This document shows, piece by piece, positions 45,557-57,240 of a stretch of 64,000 nucleotides of DNA; position 1 is the stretch's first letter, and each line of letters opens with the position of its first letter. A program made the position numbers and the translations under genes. The notes below the pieces were generated by a model. The model saw only the letters and a program-made list of their open reading frames with translations, was not told where the DNA came from and did not search any database. Origin of the DNA: Cyrtodaria siliqua (taxonomy: Eukaryota; Mollusca; Bivalvia; Adapedonta; Hiatellidae); contig JAWPHD010000092.1 in the NCBI GenBank assembly GCA_037043455.1, forward strand, positions 310,001 to 374,000. Direction: 5' to 3'.

Positions 45557-46280
45557 ATCTATAGTCGCAATTGAATAAAGCACATGCATATTTTTTTATT
45601 GTCTGAATAGCCCTATACCAGACAGCGACTAATCAGTTACTAGGTGGGAAGGCCACATAATGCTAGTAAAATATTTGGTATATAAGTAAAATTTTAATTT
45701 CCAATTGACATATCCGTAATTAGAGTACTGAAATAAATACTGACAAAGGTGACTGGAGTCATGTGTGAAAGGTGTAAGAAAGCGGTGTACCTTAGTTTTG
45801 ACGAAACAGAATGGAGAGAGAGAGAAATGACAGTTTAAGTTTAAAGGCAATGGTTTACATGTTTTGTTCCATCATACAATAAGACTAACTGTGGACATAC
45901 ATTATAGATAAAAAATATATATATATAGAAAGCTAAATGAAGGAAATTTATAATGAATTTATAATTTAATAGCTAAAACTAATTATTTTAGCGAATTCTC
46001 GAGAAGCATAATCTACATAGTTAGGATATAGAAGTTACAACAGAAAGAAACCCGTTTATAAAATAATAAAAACATGAACTGTACTATTTGTTTCTAATCA
46101 GTGATTCAGGTTATACACATGTTGATTACTCGATAGTATTGTTTAACATGTTCCCTTTGACTGTGTGACATACATGATATGGTTTAATAACTATTATTGA
46201 GCAATATTGTTTTAAGCTAAACATTGGTTATGTCTCTGTTCAGCTGATAGTGTTTTCCCTTTGTTTCAGATCCGTACCGT
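45557..46280. other. Non-coding stretch
   Basis: AT-rich with a short GA run near 45815. No gene. Confidence 0.4.
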
Positions 46281-46353
46281 TGCAGTGGCCTAGCGGTAGA
46301 GCATTCGCCTCGCATGCGAGAGGACGTGGGTTCAATCCATTGCCGGTTCAAAC
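46281..46353 (+). repeat. tRNA-Ala-like segment
   Basis: GGCCTAGCGGTAGAGC (A-box), an anticodon arm TTCGC-CTCGCAT-GCGAG with CGC anticodon, and GTGGGTTCAATCC (B-box) are in the right order and spacing. The acceptor stem does not pair, so a SINE head or tRNA relic is favoured. Confidence 0.6.
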
Positions 46354-46390
46354 AAATGTTTTTGTCTTCTGAATAGTACTAATAATTCAC

Positions 46391-48121
46391 TTGCTTAACT
46401 TAATGCTTAGCATATAAAGGGTAGCAGTAGGACACTATTCATAATCATATGTTCGGATGGTGAGCCATGGTATGTGTCTACGGCGTGATCCTTTTGAACA
46501 CTGAGCTCACTGCTACAAGTAGGCATAGTCGTGTTTTGATTGACATATCGAGTTAAATAAACAGGCAGGTGCATGTACATACTGAATATTGTGATGACTC
46601 CTCATTTCTGAGATCTTAAACGCATTGGCCACAAATATATAGTTGAATAGTGAACGACAATACGTGGCGAGTAATGCGTAAACATGCGTGTACCTAATAC
46701 TTCTTTCTGACGTACACATAACAGATCAGCATCAACGAAGCTTTTGTGACAGCACCATCGTTATTTCTTGGATGAGTTAGTCTTTTTTAGTAAATATTTG
46801 CTATAGACAGCTGTCTTTGAAGCGGAAGTGTTGTAACAATATGCAATACCGAACTGCTGATAGATTCTTAGTAAAATAAGACAAATATTTGCATCTGGTG
46901 ATTATTCAAATTTGATATATATATATTGGCAATATTAATAATATAAAAATATGTTTACCAATAGAAAACCTTTTAGATATAACAAATATAAATATGCCTT
47001 AAGAGGATCATGGGCAGAAGTAGACACAGGCGATTTAGTGGTCACTTATGAATTGCTCCTGGGTGCATTAAAGGTGAGACATGAATGCATTATTTAAACA
47101 CTTCTTTTCCACATTTAAATGGTCATATTAACACTATTTTAACAGAAAGATCTTTGGGAGAGATGATGAATTGATAAATATATGCATGGTTATAGAGATA
47201 GAAACTCATTTTGGAAAGGATGTGTCCAAAGAGAAAATAAATATGCTTTTATCATTTACAGAAGCAGTAATGCCATAAAGGAACAACTTGATCACCTTCA
47301 TACTATCTTTGTTAAACTTGTTAAAACGTTGATCAAAAGAGGTTATGACCTTATCATTTTGCAACGCACTGCATGCTTGGTGGTGGACCCATGTACAGTT
47401 CGTCAAAATACATTCCTCTTTAATTGTGCGATGAACGGACAGGCTGTGGACCCTATGATGACGTCTTGCTAAAGCCCAAAAGGACGGTGACGTTTGATGT
47501 TTGTCTGCAATCTTGTCTTGTCGTGCCCTCAACAAACAGTTTGATCTCTTGTTGCTCAGACTTCTGACAAGTCATAGAGTACCTTCTTTGTGGCTTTCTA
47601 CGCTATTGTTTTTTTGTATTTATATATACACGAGCATCTTTGTTGCTGCCTTGTTGGTTAGAGAATAGTTCATGGCGGGAATTTCTTTAATTACACTGTC
47701 CCGTTTTATTGGGATGATAGTAGGGTAAGTGTGAGGTTTGGTGCACATTCAAACCTGGTTCCCTCAGATGTAAATGTTTTTCTTATTTTATTACTTTGTT
47801 GATGCTGATCTGATATTCCTACATCAGCAACATTATTAGGTACACGCATGTTTACGCATTACACGCCGCGTGTCGTTGTTCACTATTCAAATATATATGT
47901 GTGGCCATTTTGTTTAAGATCCCAGCAAAAGACAGCATCAAAATATTCAGTATGTACATGTGTAACTGTCTTTTTATTTGACTCGATATTTCAATCATCA
48001 TACGACTATGTCTACTTGTAGCAGTGAGCTCAGTGTTCAAATGGATCATACCATGATTCACCATCCAAACACATTATTATGAATCGACAAGTCCTAGTGC
48101 TACCCTTCAAGTGCTAAGCAA
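46391..48121. mobile_element. Inverted-repeat element, about 1.7 kb
   Basis: The arms 46391-46698 and 47834-48121 are inverted copies (about 300 bp). Shared landmarks are 'ttgctta', 'gggtagca', 'gaacactgagctcactgcta', 'caagtag.catagtcg' and 'gcatgtttacgcatta'. The central 1.1 kb holds two overlapping ORFs (plus 47182-47472, minus 47206-47535) without recognised domains. The tip sequences show no obvious target duplication. Confidence 0.75.
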
Positions 48122-48345
48122 AAGGGTCTTCAAACTATTGATATTAAAAAAAAAGCAAATTGTCAACCCCGTGTTTTTTGCTAGATAATTCGAGCAACAG
48201 ACTTCAAGTTTCACAAATAAAATATTTTTAAGAAAAATCAGGATGTTCTATAGTGGTTCAGAGGGGTCCTGCTACATATGCAGAGCAATGCAAAATTACT
48301 GTGTTGTGAGTAAAATTACTGTGTTGTGAGACGTAAACCAAACCT
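48122..48345 (+). repeat. Copy of the 50/55-kb repeat family (B part)
   Basis: 'ttcaaactattgatatt', 'agcaaattgtcaaccccgtg', 'cagaggggtcctgctacata' and 'actgtgttgtgagacgt' match the inner part of the 50.1-55.7 kb arms. It abuts the previous inverted-repeat element. Confidence 0.75.
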
Positions 48346-48814
48346 CATCCGCTTCAGCAGACGCTTACTATAACAGCAGCTGCTTTTTCTGAAGAAAAAA
48401 AAGCGTTTAAAATGGAAACAAGTGAGTTTAAGGATTGTAAAATGGCATCAAGTGTGGATTTTTAAAAACAGTTATTGATTTTACAGTAAAATAAATGACT
48501 ATGGTGTAAGACATTCGGACTGTATGCTGTACAACAAGCAACTAGGAGTTTGAGCCTCCTTTGTAATAATAGTGTGTGTCCGAGATATGACCAGCTGAGC
48601 TTGGACCCCATCCAACAAACTGTGAGAGAAACAGATGTCTCTACACCATACCGAATCTATACATTGGACTTGGACAGTATGTAGATTGCATGCTTGGGGT
48701 AATTAAAAGTACTGTTGTGTAATCGAGTAATGGATCACATTAGAGCATACCCCACTCACTTCAAATGTACAGCATTGGTTCGTAATAACTAACCATAATT
48801 AAATCTGTTATTTT
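48346..48814. other. Non-coding stretch
   Basis: No gene or clear repeat is seen. Confidence 0.4.
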
Positions 48815-49690
48815 TCACTCGTCAAGAATGTCGGTCGCATACAACCTCACATAAAGTAACCTTACGTTAAGTAATTTATTTGTCACTTCGTCATGAATGT
48901 CGGTTGCATACAACTTCACATAAACTGATACGTAAACATAATTTATTCGTCACTTGTCAAGAATTTCGGTCGCGAACAATCTGACGTTGAAAACCCTTGT
49001 GTAAAATAACTTCTTTATAACTTGTCTAGAATCTCGGTCGCTTTCAAGCTTATACAACCTTACGTGAAATAACCTTACATAAAATAATGTAAATTTGTCG
49101 CTTGTCAAGAATGTCGGTCACATAGCACATCACAGCATACAACCTTGTGTAAAATAACCGTTGTCTGCATTATTTATTACCATCTATTCATCTTTAAAGT
49201 TGTTCTTTGCTTCTTTGTGTGTTTGTGGCTGACTGTCGTTCTTGAATGCTATTTTCGATATTTATATGTATGTTTACGTATAATAATTTATTTCTCACTG
49301 CCTTGCGTAAAATGAGCTTACGTAAAAAATAAGACTTGTCATTTGTCAAGAATGTCGGTTACATTCAACCTTGTGTAAAATGTATAACTTTACGTAAAAT
49401 AATTTATTTTTCAAAAATGTCAGTGAGTACACATCTTCTCTCGTCATTTCTTGACATTTTTTAAAAGCGTTTTGTTTTGTAATTTTGTGACAGTTGTCGA
49501 GAATGTGTGAAACTATTGTACTGAATTTAGTTAATTTCGGATCAATAATATATTATTTACCAAAGCTATTTATTACAATTCTTGACAAGTGACGAATAAA
49601 TTATGTTTACGTATTCGTTTACTTTATGTGAAGTTGTATGCAACCGTCATTCATGACGAAGTGACAAATAAATTACTTAACATAATTTAC
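48815..49690. repeat. Tandem/foldback array with 'gtcaagaatgtcggt' motif
   Basis: Five to six units of 'cacttgtcaagaatgtcggt', 'catacaac', 'ttacgtaaaataatttatt' occur at 48820-49140 and 49300-49430. A segment at 49578-49684 is a near-exact inverted copy of 48866-48964, closing the array into a large foldback. Confidence 0.8.
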
Positions 49691-50104
49691 TAGATTTGTT
49701 GAACCTGGTTTAAACCCCCAGCGGCCTTTTACAGCTGACCGTTCCAAGGCGGTAGCCCTATTGTCAACCCTTCTGTGTTTGTGATATTTTATTTGGCCTT
49801 TTATTCATCTTTAAAGTTGTTCTTTGTTTTTGTGTGTGTTTGTGGTTGACTGTCGTCCTTGAATGCTACTTTTCCTGTTCGATTTTATATCTATATTCCT
49901 TATAACTTTACTCACCATAACTTGACTTGACTCGACTTGACGGTAGCCCTATTGTCAACCATTTTGTGCTTGTGATGTCGTTTGCATTTATTTTTACTTT
50001 TGCCTTGTTTGTCTGTTTGCGTGTTTGTTTCTGTGTTTTGTGTTGACTGTCCTCCTTGAATGCTACTTTCCCTGTCCGATCTTTTTATATTTCTTGACTT
50101 AACT
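49691..50104. repeat. Dispersed 'ctgaccgttcc..ggcggt' repeat
   Basis: 'gctgaccgttccaaggcggt', 'ccctattgtcaacc' and 'tgactgtcgtccttgaatgc' occur here. Part repeats at 49190-49260 and 49945-50090, and related 'tgaccgttcc' pieces lie near 58215 and 63025. Non-coding dispersed repeat. Confidence 0.6.
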
Positions 50105-50872
50105 TACACACATGGTAATTTAAATATGAAACAAATTTTAGGTAAAGAAAACATAACGCTCAATATAGAAATAACAATACTGGGAAGGACTGTAACTTAT
50201 GTTGGAATAACTTGTAGTCTAACCCAATTGCATTTTTTTTCATGCTAGTTATGCCACTGTTTATATATATGTGTATTGTATAATGAAGCTTGCAATAAAA
50301 TATTATTAAACTAACAATACTGAAAATTCCTTTACTAAAGAAGGAGTTATTAAGATACACCTTTGTCGTCTCTATAAAATGCTATACATTTTCGAATTGA
50401 CTAGATCTCAATTCGTCGAAGCTCCTGTTATACTTTACGCTATAATTTCACAAAAAGTCGCACGATATGGTCAAATGAGGCCATTTCATGCTGGGTTTTA
50501 ACGTAAGTTTCTTCAGAAAGTTTTTCAGTCGTATGTCGCGGAACTTTTATTTGTTCAAGGGCTCACTAAACAGTTATTTCCTTCACCAGTCAGGGTAGGG
50601 TAGGAACTTTCTTTCGCTAAAAAAGATATGTGTTATTCGGTTCTTTTTTATTTCTTAAAATGTGCAAATATTTTCCCTTTTTTGTTGAGGTGACAAGAAG
50701 AAACAACAGACTTCGTATGTGTCGTGCTCGGCCGTTTCCAAAGATCCATTGTCATACTCTTTTTTTACATAGAAAACATTTTTAAGAAAATTCAGAAAGT
50801 TCTACAGTGGTCCAGAGGGGTCTTGCTACATGTGTAGAGCAATGTAAAATTAACTGTGTTGTGAGACGTCAA
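50105..50872 (+). repeat. Left arm of 5.6-kb inverted repeat
   Basis: Begins 'tacacacatggtaatttaaa' and runs to 'gtgttgtgagacgt'. Its reverse complement matches 54203-55728 over most of its length. It contains an apparent insertion of about 140 bp flanked by 'taacaatactg' on both sides (about 50175 and 50315), with an AATAAA-like end, possibly a small retroposed sequence. Confidence 0.85.
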
Positions 50873-50924
50873 AGTTATTGGACATGACAATAGCATTGAA
50901 TAACTTATAAGGAAGACTTGTACA

Positions 50925-51850
50925 ACATATTATGACCGTAGTTCAATATTTTGCCAAGTTATGAGCTCGGTTAGGTTGCAGTTGAAAGTTTGATGGAAAT
51001 GGGAATAACTCTGCCAAATTGAAAGTCAGAATTAGTGGACATGTGCAACGACATTCCTTGGAATAAACAATAATGTTTGTTTTTTGAAATTTCATGAACA
51101 TATACTAAAACGCAAAAAAACGCAACTCGGGAATTTTCGCTGTATATTGTATATACTGCACATTTAATTCCACATACTATTCCGAAGAAATCCCAATATG
51201 TTTTGTAAAAAGAAAGTTGCAGTTAATTAGAGAAAGGACACAACTGTGATGTTGTAGACATTTTGATCAGACTACACCTTGTAACAAGAAATTCATAAAT
51301 GTTTAAGTTCCTCTTTGAAAAGCTGAGCCAGTTCTGTACTGTATTCAACGTTAAGAGTTTGCAACATATTGCATCCTAAGTTTGCTCACGTGCTTGAGCC
51401 AAACGCGTACTCTGTCAATAATGAAACTCTGAAGGAATACTATTTGCTGTATTATGTGTTGTTTTAATTTTTTTTTCTGAAAGATAAGGTCTTACGTAAC
51501 CATGTACCATTTGATTAACAGCAGCATATTGCACATACAATATATAGCGGAAGGTCCCGTGTTGCGTTTCTTTTGCGTTTCAGTATATGTCAAAATGGCC
51601 AGTTATGAGCTCTGTTAGGCTGCACATTAAAATTTTATAAAAACGACATAACTCTGCCAAAATGAATGTCAGAGTAATTTGTAAATTGTTCATGAACATA
51701 GGTCGATTTTGAAATTTGCTAGTTATGAGCTCTGTTAGGTTGCATGGTAAAGTTTTGTGAAAAGGAGCATAACTCAAAATAAAGTAACAGTTATTTGACA
51801 TGTGTAACGACATTCATTGAGAAGTGTGTGAAGTTTCATCAACTTAGGTC
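50925..51850 (+). repeat. Dispersed 'ttatgagctc.gttaggttgc' repeat, interrupted
   Basis: Three units with 'gttatgagctc(g/t)gttagg(t/c)tgca', 'aactctgccaaa', 'gacatgtg(c/t)aacgacattc'. The first unit is split at 51102 by a TA-flanked element and resumes at 51586 ('atgtcaaaatggccagttat'). Confidence 0.75.
51103..51586. mobile_element. TA-flanked MITE (Tc1/mariner-type ends)
   Basis: The ends 'tactaaaacgcaaaaaaacg' (51103) and 'ttcttttgcgtttcagta' (to about 51585) are inverted repeats of about 31 bp with three or four mismatches. The element interrupts the surrounding repeat at a TA ('aacaTA' and 'TAtgtc'). About 483 bp and no transposase. Confidence 0.8.
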
Positions 51851-52037
51851 TCATACGGCAGTGTTAGACTACAAGTTAAAGTGCGACGAAAGACGGAGGT
51901 TTTATGTCTCACTGTAAGAACAATATAAATAATGAACAATGCAAATATAAATGTAGGTATAAATGTCAAACGAAAACACACATTAAAAAAAACATACAAG
52001 GAACAATAGAAGCAAAATATGTGACAACACAAACATC

Positions 52038-52209
52038 ACCAAAACTCTGCATACAGGATATTTTTTTTATTTTTTTTATCTTGTTTGGAAAAATACACTT
52101 TAGAGATACCCGTCCCAGAATAAAAGTCTTAGCATGGTTATCTCTAAAGTGTATTTTTCAAAAACGGAAAAAAACAGTCATAACAATATCCTGTATGCAG
52201 AGTTTTGGT
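52038..52209. mobile_element. Long hairpin element
   Basis: The ends 'accaaaactctgcatacagg' and 'cctgtatgcagagttttggt' are exact complements, and an inner pair 'aaatacactttagagata' / 'tatctctaaagtgtattt' is also exact. The loop contains 'cccgtcccagaataaaagtc'. A single-arm relic 'accaaactctgcatacagga' lies at about 62729-62752. Confidence 0.85.
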
Positions 52210-53228
52210 CTGCATTCGATCAGTTGAAATCAGAAGATTATGTTTGTATAAGTCTTTGCAAATATTAAGATTCACTATTTTATATTTATTGCTCATAACC
52301 TGGAGATACATACAAGATATATTATTATTAAAACGGGTTCTAAAACAAGCTTCATAGGTGTTTAGTCAGGTATTGATTTCGTCGAAATAACGGGTTTTAG
52401 CATAAAAATGTAACAAATGTGGTAATGTATTAATGCAACACTGGTTATACCTACATTCCATTCCAGTTAAAAAGTGTCACAAATACGTCTTATATATCAC
52501 ATTGGAGAAACGAAAGGAAATAATTCAATAACAATAGTGTTTAATTCAAAAACATTGGTTTTACCGAATAATTCATGTATGTAACATGCTGTTGAATTAC
52601 ACGTGGCAACGTCATATTTGTTGACAGTTGCAGCTGTAACAGTCTTTTACAAACTTAACTGTATTTTTACAGCAAACACATTCGTTGCACAATGAATTGA
52701 GAGGCATATATGTAACGATGTCAAAGCACAGACGGTACTTAATTAGCCTAATATTAATACTAGTAGTATACATTTCCGGTATCTAAAAGCAGAATATGAA
52801 ATAATTTTAAATGAAACATATTCAAATAAAAATAACGCTTTTAATGCTTTATCATGCACTTTACTACTTTTCACATACATGTCAGTATTGAAATTGTAGA
52901 TGTTTGCCTTTAATTTACAGCCTAAAGCAATCACAGTCGGACAGTCATTGATACTACGAACACTGCAGCATTACATTACATGTTGTCAACATTTGTTGTC
53001 GTTTTGTACAACGTGACCTTAGACAACCAGTTGTATTGTATTGATAACCGGGGGAATCTTAACTGGAGTTTAATCAGGCATCCATATATGAGGTGAAGTA
53101 TAGTCAATCTCAGTCAAGAGATACGTGATAAAATCAGGCGGAAAACAAGTGTTTGCTTTAACCATCTTATTCAAATAATTATAAAGGACATAGGACATGT
53201 ACTGTAATTAGACTACACTTAATTTACT
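52210..53228. other. Non-coding centre of the 5.6-kb inverted repeat
   Basis: No gene. The 63-residue minus ORF 52743-52934 has no recognised domain. Confidence 0.4.
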
Positions 53229-53549
53229 TTAAAGGGAAACATGGCAATCTTGATTTCTTTAAAAACTCGCTACGTCCCGTTAGTTTTTCTACATTACTTA
53301 CATTTGTTCAGTCATTATTATTAATTATAAGAACAATATGAAGCCAATTCTGTTCCGATATTGTTTACTGTTGATTAAATTGCACCAATAATATGTTTAA
53401 TCTTAAAGTAACGTAAAAACAAACAAATACAAAAAACTCAAAATTGTATTCAAGTATATGCAAGCAGGTCAAAATTATACTGAATTTAGTTTAAATAATA
53501 CTAATAATTTAAAGCTGATAAAACCTTAAAATGTCATGTGTCCATATAA
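53229..53549. mobile_element. TTAA MITE, family A (copy 3)
   Basis: Left end 'ttaaagggaaacatggcaat', internal 'actcgctacgtcccgttagt', right end 'atgtcatgtgtccatataa' (degenerate). About 321 bp. Confidence 0.82.
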
Positions 53550-53565
53550 AATAAGTATAAATCCT

Positions 53566-53623
53566 GATGTAAAGTTTCATTACAATAGGAATGAGATGTA
53601 AAGTTTCATTACAATAGGAATGC
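53566..53623. repeat. 29-bp direct duplication
   Basis: 'gatgtaaagtttcattacaa' plus 'taggaatg' occurs twice in a row, starting 53566 and 53595. Confidence 0.9.
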
Positions 53624-53819
53624 TCTAAGCTTTATTTTACTACTAATATTTGTCTGTAGGAAAGTAATTGAACGAAATAATCGAAATTCTGATTTTTGTT
53701 ATTTTAATATTTCATTTGTATCTTCATGTCACATATTGTCAAACAGCACGTATTTATTGGAACACCATAATAACACGTAACCAATGTCACCAAACATTAA
53801 TAATATAAATGCACAATTT

Positions 53820-54077
53820 CTAATATGAATTTTTAAATGGATAGTCCAATTCCTTATCACTGGATAACCGCAGTGGATCAAGGCTAAAACCAAACTGACC
53901 TGTCTCAATCATACATAACAAAAATGAGATATAGGGTCCTATAGAAACCACAGCGTCCGAACGCAATGGAATGGTAGGTCCAAACTCCTTTGCATAAAGT
54001 GTGCATTCCATAGCGGTTACCATGGAAACCAGGACAATATAAACTTCTAATTCATATCTTGTCCAATAAGCGTTCAT
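53820..54077 (-). CDS. Unrecognised ORF
   Basis: 85 residues (MNAYWTRYELEVYIVLVSMVTAMECTL near the start) with some hydrophobic stretches and no recognised domain. A CAAT-like 'attgg' lies near. It may be a decayed exon or chance. Confidence 0.2.
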   Translation of the reverse strand: MNAYWTRYELEVYIVLVSMVTAMECTLYAKEFGPTIPLRSDAVVSIGPYISFLLCMIETGQFGFSLDPLRLSSDKELDYPFKNSY

Positions 54078-54202
54078 TTTTCTATACCTAAACTAATACC
54101 GCTCAGGTGTGAACGGCTATCTTGTTCAACTTCCTTTGTGACATAACCCAGGCTGCATAATCTTGTATTAAATTGTGATTGTTAAACATATATATATACA
54201 CA

Positions 54203-55728
54203 ACGTCATATAAGTCTTACAACGCAGTTAATTTTGCATTGCTCTACATATGTAGCAGGACCCCTCTCAGGCCTGCCAAATCGTTTCAACACAAAATCCT
54301 GACATTTTTAAGCACGCGAAGAAATTTTCGAAAGAAAATTTGGAGCGCGCGACTCGATTTTCGCATTTTTTTTTTTTAAAGAACAAATTTAAATTATTTA
54401 TGCAATTAATACAAGTTGATGCATTGTTATGATAGTTATAGAAAATAATAGATTAGCATACTTAAGCATGCACAAAAATAGTTTCTTTTAGAGAAGACTC
54501 GATTAGAATGACCTGGTTTACTTTCTATCACAACTGTTGTTTCATGGAAGTGCACATACCTTATTAAACAGATGCGTGCTTTCATAACTCTAAAACAAAT
54601 GTTAATCTGTATTATCATCGTACACGTCATCAGCTTTTATAGTGATACCACACACAAGGAGTTGCTAGTTCTTCACACTTGTTATTTTAATTAGCTTGAC
54701 CAATTATAGAAGCCACAGATATATTGCTGCTATTGCAAATGTCGTTATGTCACTGAAGGGACTAATTATATCCTTAGGTGTTAATTGTATATTCAGGCAG
54801 TGCATTACACGGACGACCCCCTTTGGCACGACAATTGTAAATACTCCTCTGACTAGGGAGTGTAACAGGACCAATTCTGGAGATAACTGATAAACTGTGA
54901 AAATATAGCCATAAATCATGAATGTTTTGTTTTAATGCAAAATCCGGAGATTGTACACTTAAATCCGGAGATCCGGAGAGCGACTGAACAATGTATTGAC
55001 AGGCCTGCCCTCTGGACAACTGTAGAACTTCCTGAATTTTCTTTAACATATTGTCTCTGTGAAACTTGAAGTCTGTTGCTCGAATTATCCAGCAAAAAAC
55101 ACTGCGTTAACCAATTTGCTTTTTTTTAAATATCAATAGTTTGAAGAGACCCTTGAAATTGTCCATTTCACTTAAATTGTCAAATGTATCACTACCCAGT
55201 ATTAGATTCTCAAATATGAGCTCTGAAACATTCAGGCATATCCAAACCTGTATAAAAACATCAAGAACCTGTCCCATTCTTGTCACCTGCAATAAAACAA
55301 GAGAAAATATTTGCACATTTTAAGAAATAAACATGAACCGAATAACACAGATTTTTTTAAGAGCAAGAAAGTTCCGTGACTGGCAAGGGAAATAACTGCT
55401 TAGTGAGACCCTGAAGGAATGAAAGATCCTCGACATGCAACTGAAATCTTTTCTGAATAGACTTACATTAAAGCCCTACATGCACAGGCCTCATTTGACC
55501 ACATCGGGCGACTATTTGCGAAATTATAGCGTAAAGTATGACAACGTCTGGATTCGACAAATTGAGATCTAGTCAATTCGAAAATGTATAGGATTGCATA
55601 GAGACGACTAAGGTGTATCTTTAATAACTCCTTCTTTAGTAAAGGAATTATCAGTGTTTTATTTTTATATTGAGCGTTATGTTTTCTTTACCTAAAAATG
55701 GTTTCATATTTAAATTACCATGTGTGTA
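54203..55728 (-). repeat. Right arm of 5.6-kb inverted repeat
   Basis: Inverted copy of 50105-50872, ending 'aattaccatgtgtgta' at 55728. It is interrupted by a 740-bp hAT-like insertion (54268-55007). Within it a minus-strand ORF (55316-55107) reads RMGQVLDVFIQVWICLNVSELIFENL after a 'ttgcag' acceptor-like site; the 41.9-kb copy keeps related sequence. Protein identity is unknown. An outer unit repeats beyond the arm at about 55728-55770. Confidence 0.8.
54268..55007. mobile_element. hAT-like non-autonomous element, nested
   Basis: The ends CAGGCCTGCCAAA and (complement of the right end) CAGGCCTGTCAA are inverted repeats beginning CAGG, as in many hAT transposons. It is flanked by 'ccctct' on both sides (54262-54267, 55008-55013). 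The uninterrupted sequence is seen in the sister arm. hAT elements usually make 8-bp duplications, so six visible bases suggests decay or another superfamily. Subterminal 'ccggag' is repeated. ORFs inside are unrecognised. Confidence 0.75.
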
Positions 55729-55759
55729 CCGTGTCTGGCAATGGAAATAACTCTCTAGT

Positions 55760-56180
55760 AGACCTTAAAAAACATAATTATCACATAAAAGCCGATTTAA
55801 AAAGTTGTCTTTAAGGCCATTCATACCTGCAGTGTTTGAACATATTGAATGTACAACTAAAAATATTCAACATTTTCGCAAAACATAATACAAAAATACA
55901 CATTTTACCGGGGCGCTCCATAAAGTTAAAATCACGAAATACTACACTTTAACGGGAGTATTACTAAAGTTACGTGTTCTAGACGCTTGTATCACCTCGA
56001 CTGGACAAGAAATATTTGCATTATCTTAAGCCTCTCAGGTAATCTGTTATCCCCACAAGAGGTGATGCAAGCCTCCAGAGCACTTATTCTAGTAAGGAAA
56101 TTTTATTATATAACTTCATAAGAATGCTCGTAAAATAGTATGCTGCACAGTATAAAAGATCAGGCTTCCACCACCCGTGT
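55760..56180. other. Non-coding stretch
   Basis: No gene or clear repeat is seen. Confidence 0.4.
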
Positions 56181-56194
56181 AATACGTGGATAAC

Positions 56195-56414
56195 CAGGCG
56201 CGTAGCATGCCATATTCATTTACTCACGTGAGTAAACTTTTCAAACGAAGGCTCAAAAAATAAAAACTCGAAAAACTCGAAAAACGCAATAAAAAGGTGA
56301 GCCTAAGGGGGGTGGGTGTGGTGGGGGTACATGCTGACCCTAAAATGCACCAGACAACCCCCTCCCGTACCTACCCCCGTGATTAATTGAGATTTCGGTT
56401 ACGCTACGCCCCTG
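56195..56414. mobile_element. hAT-like MITE, about 220 bp
   Basis: The left end CAGGCGCGTAGC and the right end GCTACGCCCCTG form inverted repeats beginning CAGG and related to the common CAGGGGCGTAGC hAT terminus. 'ataac' flanks both sides (56190-56194, 56415-56419). Confidence 0.65.
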
Positions 56415-56419
56415 ATAAC

Positions 56420-57235
56420 CTTTGCTTGCATACCGGATAAGGTTATCCGCGTTTTACATGAGTGATGGAAAGCCTGATCTCACACATGGGGGAAGATAAA
56501 GGTCGCGCGCTGATATTGGTTTAAACATATTTAATTAGATAACATATGTCCGATCTTTTTATATTCCTTTATACTATACAAATGTTAATGTTACGTATAA
56601 ATGGATTGGAACTAAAATATTTATAGATATCATTTCCAAAATATTAACTGATATTAACAATGACATTTACCTGACGTTATTGAGTAAATAAAACTTGCAA
56701 AACGTTAGTGGTTGTCGACGTCAATGCGCATATTAATGTAAATGATATGAAAGAAAAAGAATCAATCAAGGGTAGGTATCCGGTTTAGATAGGGAAAACC
56801 CGGCACTCGGTATAACTGTTTAATCGAGCCTCGGTTCCGATAAAAACAGGAATACCTCGTGTTGGGATTCCCAATCTTCAACGATTCTTATAATCCGGTA
56901 TGCAATAAATACTTATTCACAAATATTTGTTTTCACGAGAAACCTGTGAGAAGCATTCTTTGCAAGCTGTCTAAATCGGTTAGACGAAAAATAAGAGTGC
57001 CTTAGAAATAAATACACATTCGCTTCATTTCTAAGATACTCTCAAATATCACTAACCTAAACATAAGCTTTAGCTGTCTCATTACATATATACGCCTGCA
57101 ATGGTCGTGATGCAATTCGTGTTACTCCACCTTGAGATGTGCAGTGATGGAATGGCAAAACAAACTAGAGAAATGTAGATATTGATCCAGATTCTAATTG
57201 AATTGTTTAACGCCTCATCAAAATATTATCTTAGG
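56420..57235. other. Non-coding stretch
   Basis: No gene. Near 56765-56880 there are short 'cggt'-rich pieces that may be a decayed repeat. Confidence 0.35.
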
Positions 57236-57240
57236 TTAAT

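Noticed and set aside
45139..45589. Repetitive HIHIY-rich minus-strand ORFs
   Set aside because: They are explained by the 27-bp minisatellite.
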